From Halomonas sp. (GTDB taxonomy: Bacteria; Pseudomonadota; Gammaproteobacteria; Pseudomonadales; Halomonadaceae): 12,817 nucleotides of DNA. Shown in pieces: positions 1 through 6,928 of the stretch. The notes under the pieces were generated by a model that was not told the DNA's origin, did not search any database, and saw nothing but the letters and a program-made list of their open reading frames with translations. A program made the position numbers and the translations under genes. The stretch spans positions 1 through 12,817 of the forward strand of contig PWIZ01000267.1 of the NCBI GenBank assembly GCA_003560175.1, read 5' to 3'. Position 1 is the first letter of the stretch; each line of letters begins with the position of its first letter.

Positions 1-10
1 ACCGAGGCTC

Positions 11-237
11 TTTCTACTGGTGGGAGCCACGCTTTGCGGGGCGAAGGCCGAGGCCACAACATCCGCCAGCAACACCGCCGGGCGGCTGCGCCGCCATTCG
101 CCCGGCAGAGCCGATCTCCTACCAGTAGATTGAAGTCCTAGAGGTTATCCAGTGACCACCGGGATTGATTCCTTCTGGTGGGAGCCACGCTCCGCGGGGC
201 GAAGGCCGAGGCCACAACATCCGCCAGCAACACCGCC
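11..237. repeat. REP-like repeat cluster, two direct copies flanking a degenerate inverted copy
   Basis: Positions 14-79 and 172-237 are direct copies that match at 63 of 66 positions by eye. Between them, 93-130 is a diverged inverted copy (CTACCAGTAG at 119-128 mirrors CTACTGGTGG at 14-23). Each intact copy contains a short hairpin: GCC, A, CGC, a three-base loop, GCG, G, GGC (26-42 in the first copy). The only changes inside this hairpin are in the loop, TTT versus TCC. A separate perfect hairpin, GGCGGC-TGC-GCCGCC, lies at 81-95. The arrangement resembles the REP/BIME elements found between genes in gammaproteobacteria. The second copy ends 15 nt from the stop codon of the 253-924 gene, so it may act as that transcript's 3' end or stabiliser. 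No coding sequence is credible in 1-252. Confidence 0.8.
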
Positions 238-252
238 CGACGAAGACCATGC

Positions 253-924
253 CTACTTGGTATCGATATAGCGGTGGTCGTTGAAGGTGGCGACCCAGCC
301 GGGGTGGTAGACCAGCAGAATGGACGTCAGCATGCCGGTGATAAAGGCCTCGGAGGGCATCAGCAGTGGCAGGAAGCGGGCGTACTCCATGGCCTGGTAG
401 AGGGCGTGGGCGTCAGTGGCGCCGAGGGCCATGAGCCCCACCGCCAGGAGCCCCGCGGCCAGCGTCGAGAGCGCGGCGCCGAAGAAGCCGCAGACGAACA
501 TGAAGACCATCAGGTTGTCGGGCAGGCGGCGGTCCACCAGCCGCCAGACCAGCACCGTGACCAGCGCCGGCATCACCCCGGTGACCAGCAGGTTGACGCC
601 CAGCAGCGGCCAGTCGACGCGGCCGGTGACCACCGCCGCGAGATTGACGATCAGGATCGAGACCAGCGCCAGCGGGGCCTTGAAGACCAGGGTCAGCAGC
701 GCGGTGAACATCAGGTGCAGGGAGAGCCAGTCCACCGCCTGGGCGCGCAGCTGCCACATCAGTAGCACCGCCACGGTGGCGGCGAGCCAGCGGTGCTGCA
801 GCGCGGTGTCGGCGAACAGCGCCCGCCAGGGCCGCTGGGCCAGCGCCAGGCCGAAGAGCACAAACGACACCAGGCCACAGAGGATCAGCAGCCAGGGGGC
901 GAGCACCGCTTGGGAAAATGACAT
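253..924 (-). CDS. CbiM/ECF-permease-like integral membrane protein (COG3235-type)
   Basis: The product is a 223-residue, almost entirely hydrophobic protein with about six or seven membrane segments (roughly residues 7-29, 46-60, 68-100, 107-129, 138-167 and 186-206). It resembles small proteins annotated as energy-coupling-factor ABC transporter permeases, distantly related to CbiM, the metal-binding S/core component of cobalt/nickel uptake. Polar residues next to helices include H70 and the motif RLPDN (133-137). No ATPase (CbiO) or transmembrane T component (CbiQ) is encoded nearby, so coupling partners and substrate are unknown. The start ATG at 922-924 is preceded by GAGG about 6 nt upstream. 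It lies 33 nt downstream of purU on the same strand and is probably cotranscribed. Family membership is fairly secure; transport of a metal is inference only. Confidence 0.8.
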   Translation of the reverse strand: MSFSQAVLAPWLLILCGLVSFVLFGLALAQRPWRALFADTALQHRWLAATVAVLLMWQLRAQAVDWLSLHLMFTALLTLVFKAPLALVSILIVNLAAVVTGRVDWPLLGVNLLVTGVMPALVTVLVWRLVDRRLPDNLMVFMFVCGFFGAALSTLAAGLLAVGLMALGATDAHALYQAMEYARFLPLLMPSEAFITGMLTSILLVYHPGWVATFNDHRYIDTK

Positions 925-957
925 GGAGCGCCTCTCGTCGTCTCACATCTCGCCCGA

Positions 958-1812
958 TCAGGCGAAGACCACCGTCTTGTTGCCGTGGATCAGCACGCGA
1001 TCCTCCAGGTGCCAGCGCAACCCGCGGGCCAGCACCGCCTTCTCCACGTCGCGGCCGAAGCGCACCAAGTCCCCCGGGGTGTGGCAGTGGGTGACGCGGT
1101 GGATGTCCTGCTCGATGATCGGGCCGGCGTCGAGCTCCTCGGTGACGTAGTGGCAGGTGGCACCGATCAACTTCACGCCGCGCTCATAGGCCTGGTGGTA
1201 GGGCTTGGCCCCGGCGAAGGAGGGCAGGAAGCTGTGGTGGATATTGATCACCCGCCCTGCGTAGCGTTCACAGATCGACGGCGGCAGGATCTGCATGTAG
1301 CGGGCCAGCACCACGCAGTCCGCGCCCACGTCATCCACCAGGCGCACCACCTCGTCGAAGGCGGCCTGCTTGTCGTCAGGCTGCACCGGCACATGGTGGT
1401 AGGCAATGCCGTGCCACTCCACCAGGCCGCGCATGGTCTCGTGGTTGGAGATCACCGCGGCGATGTCGCAATCGAGCTCGCCGGCGGTCCAGCGGTAGAG
1501 CAGGTCCACCAGGCAGTGGGACTCCTTCGAGACCATCAGCACCACCCGGGGGCGGTTGCGAGTGTCGGTGAGCGCCCAGGTCATGTCGAACTCGGCGGCG
1601 ATGGGAGCGAAGGCCTCGCGCAGCGTCTCGGGGGGCATGCCGATGGAGTCGGCCAGGATCACGTAGCGCATGAAGAAACGCCCGGTCTCCAGATCGGAGT
1701 GCTGGCTCGCCTCGGTGATGGAGCCGCCGTGGCCGGCAATGAATCCGGACACGCGTGAGACGATGCCCACGCGATCGGGGCAGGAGACCACCAGGCGATA
1801 ATAGTGTGACAT
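958..1812 (-). CDS. purU: Formyltetrahydrofolate deformylase
   Basis: PurU hydrolyses 10-formyl-tetrahydrofolate to formate and tetrahydrofolate, which balances one-carbon pools and supplies formate to PurT-dependent purine synthesis in the cytoplasm. The 284-residue product has the usual length and architecture: an N-terminal ACT domain (about residues 5-80, beginning RLVVSCPDRVGIV) that binds regulators such as methionine or glycine in the family, then a formyltransferase-fold catalytic domain (about 88-265). The catalytic motif INIHHSFLPSF is at 189-199 and the conserved Asp in ELDAGPIIEQ is at about residue 229. The start at 1810-1812 begins MSHYYRLVVS as expected for the family, with only a weak ribosome binding site. 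The membrane-protein gene follows 33 nt downstream. No purine or glycine gene lies nearby. Confidence 0.96.
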   Translation of the reverse strand: MSHYYRLVVSCPDRVGIVSRVSGFIAGHGGSITEASQHSDLETGRFFMRYVILADSIGMPPETLREAFAPIAAEFDMTWALTDTRNRPRVVLMVSKESHCLVDLLYRWTAGELDCDIAAVISNHETMRGLVEWHGIAYHHVPVQPDDKQAAFDEVVRLVDDVGADCVVLARYMQILPPSICERYAGRVINIHHSFLPSFAGAKPYHQAYERGVKLIGATCHYVTEELDAGPIIEQDIHRVTHCHTPGDLVRFGRDVEKAVLARGLRWHLEDRVLIHGNKTVVFA

Positions 1813-1910
1813 GGGGTGACTCTGGCTGGGCTGAGATCAGGGGCATCAGTGTAACGAAAACAGGAGTTTCCGGCATCCTCGCACCACAAGAGGAACATCG
1901 GGGCGCAAAA

Positions 1911-2101
1911 GGGGCGCCGGGTATGGCTCTCCGAGGGGATCCTATGCCAGGGGTGAGGAGCACGGCTCCGAACGGGCTGGCCATGGATGGCCAGCACCGG
2001 ACCTTCAAGCGGAGCGGGACGCGAGAGTGAAGAAGGGCATCGGTAGCGTACAGGGAGGTATTCACAGCGCCCCCGAGGAGAGCCATACCCGGGTTAGCCC
2101 C
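1911..2101. repeat. Long nested inverted repeat (about 190 bp) in the purU-RNase J gap
   Basis: This structure fills much of the 385-nt intergenic stretch 1813-2197. The outer arms pair GGGGC (1911-1915) with GCCCC (2097-2101). Next, a perfect 16-bp inverted repeat CCGGGTATGGCTCTCC (1917-1932) pairs with 2077-2092, and after two mismatches GGGG (1935-1938) pairs with CCCC (2071-2074). Nested inside are ATGCC/GGCAT (about 1945-1949 and 2036-2040), GCTCCG/CGGAGC (about 1964-1969 and 2010-2015) and an apical 9-bp perfect palindrome GCTGGCCAT-GG-ATGGCCAGC (1976-1995). The result is an elongated imperfect cruciform or RNA hairpin. No flanking T-tract or target-site duplication is evident. It could be an ERIC/MITE-like non-autonomous element or a structured RNA. 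No reading frame inside it looks coding. The rest of the gap holds only the RNase J promoter. Confidence 0.7.
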
Positions 2102-2136
2102 GTCGCTCTATGGCCTGGGGTGCATCTTACCCGTCG

Positions 2137-2166
2137 TTGTGGCTGCCCGGGGCCATCCCGTATAGT
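2137..2166 (+). promoter_or_regulatory. Sigma70-type promoter for RNase J
   Basis: A -35 like TTGTGG (2137-2142) and a -10 TATAGT (2161-2166) are separated by 18 nt. Transcription would begin near 2173, about 25 nt before the ATG at 2198. This supports the shorter RNase J start over the upstream in-frame ATG at 2027. Confidence 0.6.
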
Positions 2167-2197
2167 GAAGGCACACTTTCCGAGCCCACCGCCCCCG

Positions 2198-3892
2198 ATG
2201 CCACAGCCCAGAGTTCAGATTCGCCCGCGCCGCCGCCCTCCCCTGCACTTTCTGCCGCTGGGCGGCTGCGGCGAGATCGGCATGAACCTGAGCCTCTATG
2301 GTTACGGGGATAGGGACCAAGAGGAAGAGTGGGTCGCGGTGGACTGCGGGATGATGATCCGCCAGGATCTCCCCGACAGCCCCCTGCAGGTGCCCAACCT
2401 GGACACCCTGGCCACCCTGGGCATTCGCCCTCGGGCGCTGATCATCACCCACGGCCACGAGGATCATATCGGCGCCGCCGCCTGGCTGTGGCCGAGGTGG
2501 GGCTGTCCCATCTGGGCCACGCCGCTGGCCGCCGGCCTGCTGCGCGCCAAGTTCATCGAGCGCGGCCTGGCCACCGAGGCCATCCGGGTCATCGAGCCGG
2601 GCGAGGCGCTGGAGACCGGCCCCTTCACCCTGCGCTACCTGCCGGTGACCCACTCCATTCCCGAGAGCTGCGCCCTGCTGCTGGCCGCCGGCGAATACCG
2701 CGTGCTGCATACCGGCGACTGGAAGTTGGACCCCGAGCCGCTGATCGGTAAGCCCATGAAGGCGGCCACTTTCCGCGCCATCGCGCCGCTGGATCTGGTG
2801 ATCGGCGACTCCACCAACGCCCCCATGCCGGGACACTCGCGCAGCGAAGGCGAAGTCGCCCAGGCGCTGGAGCACACCATCGCCCACTGCGAGGGACGCG
2901 TGGTGGTCTCCTGCTTCGCCAGCAACCTGGCGCGAGTGCTCTCCATTGGCCGCGCCGCCCATCGCAACGGTCGCCGGGTCAGCCTGATGGGCCGCTCCAT
3001 GGAGCGCATGGTGGGGGTGGCCCGCGGCCTGGGCTACCTGGACGACTTCCCAGCCCTGGTGCCGGTATCGGATCTCGGCTACCTGCCCCCCAACGAGGTG
3101 CTGGTGATCGCCACCGGTAGTCAGGGCGAGCCCCGGGCGGCGCTCAGCCGCCTAGCCCGCGGCCGCCATCACGCCATGGAACTGGGCGCGGGGGACAGCG
3201 TGATCTTCTCGGCCAAGGCGATTCCCGGCAACGAGCTGATGATCGAGCGGCTCAAGAACGGCCTCAAGCGCCTGGGCGCGACCCTGCTCGACGAGTTCAA
3301 CCACCCGGAGCTGCACGCCTCCGGCCACCCCGCCCAGGAGGAGCTACGCATCTTCTATGGCTGGGTGAAGCCGCGCTACCTGCTGCCGGTACACGGCGAG
3401 CCGCGCCATCAGCGAGCCCACCGCGAGCTGGCCGAGTCGCTGGGTATCCAGGCGCCATTGGCGCCCCTCAACGGCGATCTGATCCGCCTGGACGCCGAGG
3501 GGCTGACCCGGGTCTCCCGCCATCCCCAGCCACCCTGCATCATCAGCCAGAACGCCGTGGCGCCGCTGGCCGGCCTGGCCAGCGACAGCCCGGGACCGCG
3601 CCACGGCAGCCTCTACCTAGCGGTCTCTGTCACCGCCACCGGCGAGGGGGGCTGGACGCGCATCGGTCGGCTGATGCTGGACGCCAGCCAGTGCAGCCCC
3701 ATCGATGAAGAGGCCTTCACCGACTGGCTGGACGAGGCGCTGGAGTCGCTGACAGGTGATACCCTGGCCGATCTGCGCCTGGCACTGCAGCCGCGGCTGG
3801 TGGGCTGGTTCGCCGATCACCTTCGCCGCCTGCCGGAGATCCACCTGCAGATCCTTGCCGTGGAGGCGCCCTCGGCGACCGAGCTGGGTTGA
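2198..3892 (+). CDS. Ribonuclease J-type metallo-beta-lactamase/beta-CASP nuclease
   Basis: RNase J enzymes are zinc-dependent endo- and 5'-3' exoribonucleases that process and decay mRNA and rRNA. The 564-residue product shows the family's order of motifs: LPLGGCGEIGMN (19-30); the zinc ligand motif THGHEDHIG (84-92); THSIPES (151-157, motif 3 His); HTGDWKLDP (171-179, motif 4 Asp); GDSTNA (203-208); ATGSQGEP (305-312, beta-CASP); SGHPAQEE (375-382); and PVHGEPRHQRAH (397-408). The C-terminal part (about 440-564) is the variable dimerisation or accessory region. The open frame extends upstream to 2027, but that part is low-complexity and overlaps the long inverted repeat, and a promoter lies at 2137-2166, so I chose ATG 2198. 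Its ribosome binding site is weak. The gene is monocistronic with a strong terminator 29 nt after the stop. Confidence 0.92.
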   Translation: MPQPRVQIRPRRRPPLHFLPLGGCGEIGMNLSLYGYGDRDQEEEWVAVDCGMMIRQDLPDSPLQVPNLDTLATLGIRPRALIITHGHEDHIGAAAWLWPRWGCPIWATPLAAGLLRAKFIERGLATEAIRVIEPGEALETGPFTLRYLPVTHSIPESCALLLAAGEYRVLHTGDWKLDPEPLIGKPMKAATFRAIAPLDLVIGDSTNAPMPGHSRSEGEVAQALEHTIAHCEGRVVVSCFASNLARVLSIGRAAHRNGRRVSLMGRSMERMVGVARGLGYLDDFPALVPVSDLGYLPPNEVLVIATGSQGEPRAALSRLARGRHHAMELGAGDSVIFSAKAIPGNELMIERLKNGLKRLGATLLDEFNHPELHASGHPAQEELRIFYGWVKPRYLLPVHGEPRHQRAHRELAESLGIQAPLAPLNGDLIRLDAEGLTRVSRHPQPPCIISQNAVAPLAGLASDSPGPRHGSLYLAVSVTATGEGGWTRIGRLMLDASQCSPIDEEAFTDWLDEALESLTGDTLADLRLALQPRLVGWFADHLRRLPEIHLQILAVEAPSATELG

Positions 3893-3920
3893 GGGGATAA
3901 GTGGAACAGCTGCAAAAGAG

Positions 3921-3945
3921 AAGCCGCTCGATGAGCGGCTTTTTT
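3921..3945 (+). terminator. Rho-independent terminator of the RNase J gene
   Basis: A perfect 9-bp stem AAGCCGCTC (3921-3929) / GAGCGGCTT (3933-3941) with a GAT loop is followed by a run of T to 3945. On the opposite strand the hairpin is followed by CTCTTTT, so it may also stop minus-strand transcripts arriving from the 4089-4379 gene. Confidence 0.9.
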
Positions 3946-3984
3946 CATGCCTGACGACCGCCTCGGGGAGCCCTGCGGCCTCCA

Positions 3985-4019
3985 TTCGCCCCGCAAAGCG
4001 TGGCTCCCACCAGAAGGAA
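3985..4019 (-). repeat. REP-like repeat, third full copy (inverted)
   Basis: The reverse complement reads through the same 35-base core as the copies at 11-45 and 169-204, including TGGTGGGAGCCACGC and the GCC-A-CGC-TTT-GCG-G-GGC hairpin. Its flanking sequence (3961-3984) differs from the 1-252 copies. It lies in the convergent gap between the RNase J gene and the H-NS-like gene. That position is typical for REP elements. Confidence 0.8.
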
Positions 4020-4088
4020 CAGCCTTGGCGATAGCTGAATAACCCCCAAGGCCCAAGCTGAAGGAACAACCTCGGTAGGTTGATACAG

Positions 4089-4379
4089 CTAACCCTTGGT
4101 GGCGTTCTTCGGCGGACGTCCGCGCTTGCGACGCGGCGGGTCGAGCACCAAGTCGTCGACGGAAAGCCCCGCCTCGCTGATGGCCTCGAGGATCTCGGAG
4201 CGCTTGCGCTCCTTCTGCAGCTCCTCATCCTGGCGCTGACGTTCTTCATCTTTCTTCTGCTCGATCACCTCGTCGATCACCTCGGAGAGCTTATTCAGCT
4301 GCTCCCTGCTGAGCTGACGTGCGGCGGCGCGAGCGACGTTCTTGTTGCGTGCGATACGCTCCAAGGATTCGCTGGACAT
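4089..4379 (-). CDS. Small H-NS-like nucleoid protein with AT-hook-like tail
   Basis: The product has 96 residues. Residues 11-77 align in pattern with the N-terminal oligomerisation region of H-NS: a basic helix, RAAARQLSREQLNKLSEVID (18-37), then a charged coiled coil (about 38-65), then GLSVDDLV (71-78), which parallels GIDPNELL in H-NS. The usual H-NS C-terminal DNA-binding domain is missing. Instead the protein ends in PPRRKRGRPPKNATKG, whose RGRPPK (86-91) is an AT-hook-like core that can grip the minor groove of AT-rich DNA. The start ATG 4377-4379 has an excellent AGGAGG 6 nt upstream; the 37-residue upstream extension of the frame is not coding-like. It has its own promoter. A role in silencing or organising AT-rich DNA is inferred. 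It could instead be a coiled-coil protein unrelated to H-NS. Confidence 0.75.
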   Translation of the reverse strand: MSSESLERIARNKNVARAAARQLSREQLNKLSEVIDEVIEQKKDEERQRQDEELQKERKRSEILEAISEAGLSVDDLVLDPPRRKRGRPPKNATKG

Positions 4380-4437
4380 GGGTCCCCTCCTGAACCGAAA
4401 AACGAGACGGATATTGCGTACGTGTGTGCTCGGGGAA

Positions 4438-4465
4438 AGTATATGCATCTTTACCGAGTTGGCAA
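4438..4465 (-). promoter_or_regulatory. Promoter of the H-NS-like gene
   Basis: On the minus strand, -35 TTGCCA (4460-4465) and -10 TATACT (4438-4443) are separated by 16 nt. Transcription would begin near 4431, leaving a leader of about 50 nt before the ATG at 4379. The promoter lies just after the terminator of the molybdenum-cofactor operon. Confidence 0.7.
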
Positions 4466-4485
4466 GAAAAGCCACACAACCATCC

Positions 4486-4513
4486 AAAAGAAAAGCGGGC
4501 CATTAATGCCCGC
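4486..4513 (-). terminator. Rho-independent terminator of the molybdenum-cofactor operon
   Basis: On the minus strand, GCGGGC (4508-4513), a 7-base loop ATTAATG and GCCCGC (4495-4500) are followed by TTTTCTTTT (4486-4494). It lies 44 nt after the moaA stop codon. Confidence 0.85.
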
Positions 4514-4557
4514 CTTATCCGTCAAGAGCCCAGGGGAAAGTGGTGTGAAAGAGGGGC

Positions 4558-5559
4558 TCAGCCACCGGTCATGTTCATGAAGCGAACCACCTGCACGTCG
4601 CCATCGGTGGTGAAGTGGTGGCGCTCGGGCTTGAGGGGCATGGCCGCCACGATAGCCCGCTTGAGGGGCTCGATATCCCCCGGGTGAGCGCGCAGCACCC
4701 GGCGTAGATCCACCGAGTGCTCATTGCCGAGACAGAGCAGCAGACGCCCTTCCACGGTGACCCGAACCCGGTTGCAGGTGGAGCAGAAATTGTGGCTGTG
4801 GGGCGAGATGAAACCCACCCGTGTGTCGCTGTCGGCCATGCGGAAATAGCGCGAGGGGCCCAGGGTGCTCTCGGTGGTGGGAGTGAGGGGGTAGCGGGTC
4901 TCGATCAGCGCCTGGACCTCGTCGCTGGAGCAGTAGGTCTCGTCGCGGCGATGGTCGGAGACGTCGCCCAGGGGCATCTCCTCGATAAAGCTGATGTCGA
5001 GCCCTTCGCTGCGGGCGAACGCCACCAGGTCGATCACCTCGTCGTCGTTGCGCCCCTTGAGGATCACCGCGTTGAGCTTGGTGCGCTCGAAGCCGGCCTC
5101 CCGGGCGGCGCGGATGCCGTCGATGACCCGGGCAAGATCGCCGGTGCGGGTCAGCTGGCGAAAGCGCTCGGGGTCGAGGGAATCCAGACTGATATTGAGC
5201 CGCGTCATGCCCGCTTCGCGCAGCCGCTTGGCAAATTTTGGTAGGCTCGCGCCGTTGGTGGTCATGGCGAAGTCGCGAAGTCCCGGCAGCGTGCCGATCT
5301 GCTCGACCAGCTGGTCGATATCGCGCCGAACCAGGGGCTCGCCGCCCGTCAGGCGAACCTTCTCCACTCCCAGCTCGATAAAGGCTCGAGCCACCAGGGC
5401 GAGCTCTTCCAGGGTCAGCACCTGGGCACGCGGCAGGAAGGTCATCTCCTCGCTCATGCAGTAGACGCAGCGGAAATCGCAGCGGTCGGTCACCGAGATA
5501 CGCACATAGCGCACGCGCCTGCCGAAATCGTCGATCAGTTCCTGGGGCAGTGTTGTCAT
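4558..5559 (-). CDS. moaA: GTP 3',8-cyclase (radical SAM molybdenum-cofactor enzyme)
   Basis: MoaA uses S-adenosylmethionine and two [4Fe-4S] clusters to convert GTP to 3',8-cyclo-7,8-dihydro-GTP, the first step of molybdopterin synthesis. The 333-residue product has the N-terminal cluster motif CDFRCVYC (Cys 27, 31, 34), TGGEPLVR (71-78), and the C-terminal cluster cysteines in [19 protein letters not shown] (259, 262, 276). It ends in the Gly-Gly tail (332-333) needed for activity in the family. Two ATGs are possible; the one at 5557-5559 has GAGGG at a 6-nt spacing, while the upstream one at 5563-5565 abuts it, so the shorter form is chosen. It is the last gene of the operon, 26 nt after moaE, and is followed by a terminator. 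Confidence 0.97.
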   Translation of the reverse strand: MTTLPQELIDDFGRRVRYVRISVTDRCDFRCVYCMSEEMTFLPRAQVLTLEELALVARAFIELGVEKVRLTGGEPLVRRDIDQLVEQIGTLPGLRDFAMTTNGASLPKFAKRLREAGMTRLNISLDSLDPERFRQLTRTGDLARVIDGIRAAREAGFERTKLNAVILKGRNDDEVIDLVAFARSEGLDISFIEEMPLGDVSDHRRDETYCSSDEVQALIETRYPLTPTTESTLGPSRYFRMADSDTRVGFISPHSHNFCSTCNRVRVTVEGRLLLCLGNEHSVDLRRVLRAHPGDIEPLKRAIVAAMPLKPERHHFTTDGDVQVVRFMNMTGG

Positions 5560-5585
5560 TATCATCCCTCGTGCTTGTGCGCGAA

Positions 5586-6065
5586 TCAGGCCTTCCAGCG
5601 GCTCGCATCCTCATGGTCGGAGTGACGTTCCGAGACCCAGTAGTCGCCTTCACTGGCGTGCTCCTTCTTCCAGAAGGGGGCGCGGGTCTTGAGGTAGTCC
5701 ATGATGAAATCGCAGGCCTCGAAGGCCGCTCGTCGATGGGCGCTGGCCACCGCTACCAATACGATAGGGTCTCCGGGGGCCAGGCGTCCAATGCGGTGGA
5801 TCACCCGCACGCCGTCCAGGGCCCAGCGGCCCTCGGCCTCGGTGACGATATGCGCCAGCGCCGACTCCGTCATGCCCGGATAGTGCTCCAGGGTCAGGGC
5901 GGTGACTTCCGGGCATTCATTGAAGTCCCGCACCAGGCCGGTGAAGCAGACCACCGCGCCGATATCGGTGCGCCCGGCCAGCAGCGCGCGCTGTTCGGCG
6001 CCGGCATCGAAGGGCGCCTCCTGCACGCGAATGCTCGGTTCACAACGTCTGGGATCAGCAACCAT
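5586..6065 (-). CDS. moaE: Molybdopterin synthase catalytic subunit
   Basis: MoaE binds the thiocarboxylated C-terminus of MoaD and uses its sulfur to turn cyclic pyranopterin monophosphate into molybdopterin. The 159-residue product has the family core: [12 protein letters not shown] (38-49), LEHYPGMTE (59-67), [10 protein letters not shown] (90-99), [14 protein letters not shown] (107-120) and the active-site segment [13 protein letters not shown] (123-135), with lysines equivalent to those essential in the E. coli enzyme. The start at 6063-6065 lies 4 nt after the MoaD stop, and its ribosome binding site GGAGG sits inside the end of the MoaD coding sequence, so translation is probably coupled. 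Confidence 0.95.
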   Translation of the reverse strand: MVADPRRCEPSIRVQEAPFDAGAEQRALLAGRTDIGAVVCFTGLVRDFNECPEVTALTLEHYPGMTESALAHIVTEAEGRWALDGVRVIHRIGRLAPGDPIVLVAVASAHRRAAFEACDFIMDYLKTRAPFWKKEHASEGDYWVSERHSDHEDASRWKA

Positions 6066-6069
6066 AGGG

Positions 6070-6918
6070 TCAGCCTCCGGTGACGGGGGGAAAGAAAGCC
6101 ACTTCGTCATCATCGGTGATCGGAGTACGGTCGCCGGCCATCACCTGGTTCACCGCACACATGACGCGCCCCTCATCGAGACCCGCGAAGCGGGGATCCA
6201 GGGCCTTGAGGGCCGCCTTGAGACCGCCGACATCGGGCCGCGACAGATCGGAGAGGGGCACGGAGAGTTCGCCCACGCCGAGTCGTTCGCGCAGCTCCGC
6301 CAGGCACTTGACGCGGACGCAGGGCGAGGCGATATCGCAGCGGCTGCCCACGGCCACCTGACCGCCGCGTCCCTGGCCGGTCACGATGAGTCCCTCGGCG
6401 CCGGTCACGACTGTCTCACCGGCGGCCTCGCCCCCACCGACGCCCTCGCCGCGGCGGTAGTCGCCGGACTTGCCGCCGGTCTTGGCGTCCAGGCGAATCG
6501 CGTCGATCACCATGTCCTTGTCCACCGCCTTGCACATATCGTAGAGGGTCAGGCAGGCCACCGAAACGGCGGTGAGGGCCTCCATTTCCACCCCGGTGCG
6601 GCCGTTGAGCCGGCAGGTGGCGGTGACCTCCACGCAGCTCTCCACCTCGTCGAGGGTGAAGTCGATGGCGACCTTCGACAGCGCCAGGGCGTGGCAGAGC
6701 GGGATCAGCTCGTGGGTGCGCTTGGCGGCCTGGATGCCGGCGATGCGCGCGGTGGCCAGCACATCGCCCTTGGGCAGGCCGCCCTCGGCCAGCAGCGCCA
6801 GGGTCTCGGGGCGCATGGTGATGCGCCCGGAGGCCCTGGCCTCCCGGCGGCTCTCCGGCTTGTCGGCGACGTCCACCATATGGGCTTCGCCGCGGACGTT
6901 GAGATGGGTCAGTGACAT
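6070..6918 (-). CDS. moaC-moaD: Fused MoaC-MoaD: cyclic pyranopterin synthase plus molybdopterin synthase sulfur carrier
   Basis: One 282-codon frame encodes two normally separate proteins. Residues 1-157 are a full Moa[15 protein letters not shown] (4-17), [19 protein letters not shown] (50-68), LIPLCH (71-76), [22 protein letters not shown] (109-130) and KTGGKSGDY (146-154). MoaC rearranges cyclo-dihydro-GTP into cyclic pyranopterin monophosphate. A Gly/Val-rich linker (about 158-200) follows, then a complete MoaD ubiquitin-like fold (201-282) with AVNQ (255-258), [14 protein letters not shown] and the terminal Gly-Gly that is thiocarboxylated. There is no stop codon between them. An internal GTG at 6382-6384 (residue 179) has GAGGGA six bases upstream and could yield a separate MoaD with a 22-residue extension. 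MoaC starts 10 nt after moeA. Each half is certain; whether one or two polypeptides are made is not. A sequencing or assembly error is less likely, since the frame is clean. Confidence 0.93.
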   Translation of the reverse strand: MSLTHLNVRGEAHMVDVADKPESRREARASGRITMRPETLALLAEGGLPKGDVLATARIAGIQAAKRTHELIPLCHALALSKVAIDFTLDEVESCVEVTATCRLNGRTGVEMEALTAVSVACLTLYDMCKAVDKDMVIDAIRLDAKTGGKSGDYRRGEGVGGGEAAGETVVTGAEGLIVTGQGRGGQVAVGSRCDIASPCVRVKCLAELRERLGVGELSVPLSDLSRPDVGGLKAALKALDPRFAGLDEGRVMCAVNQVMAGDRTPITDDDEVAFFPPVTGG

Positions 6919-6928
6919 GGTCAGTGCC

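Noticed and set aside
1..252. CRISPR array suggested by repeated 66-bp blocks
   Set aside because: There are only two direct copies and an inverted one, they are too long, they lack regular spacers, and another copy lies 3.7 kb away. This fits REP elements.
1376..2086. 236-codon minus-strand frame beginning MALLGGAVNTSLYATD
   Set aside because: Its 3' two-thirds shadow purU in another frame, and its beginning is the arm of the inverted repeat. No family resemblance was recognised.
2027..2197. Longer start for the RNase J gene adding 57 residues
   Set aside because: The extension is not domain-like, overlaps the long inverted repeat and lies upstream of or within a good promoter at 2137-2166.
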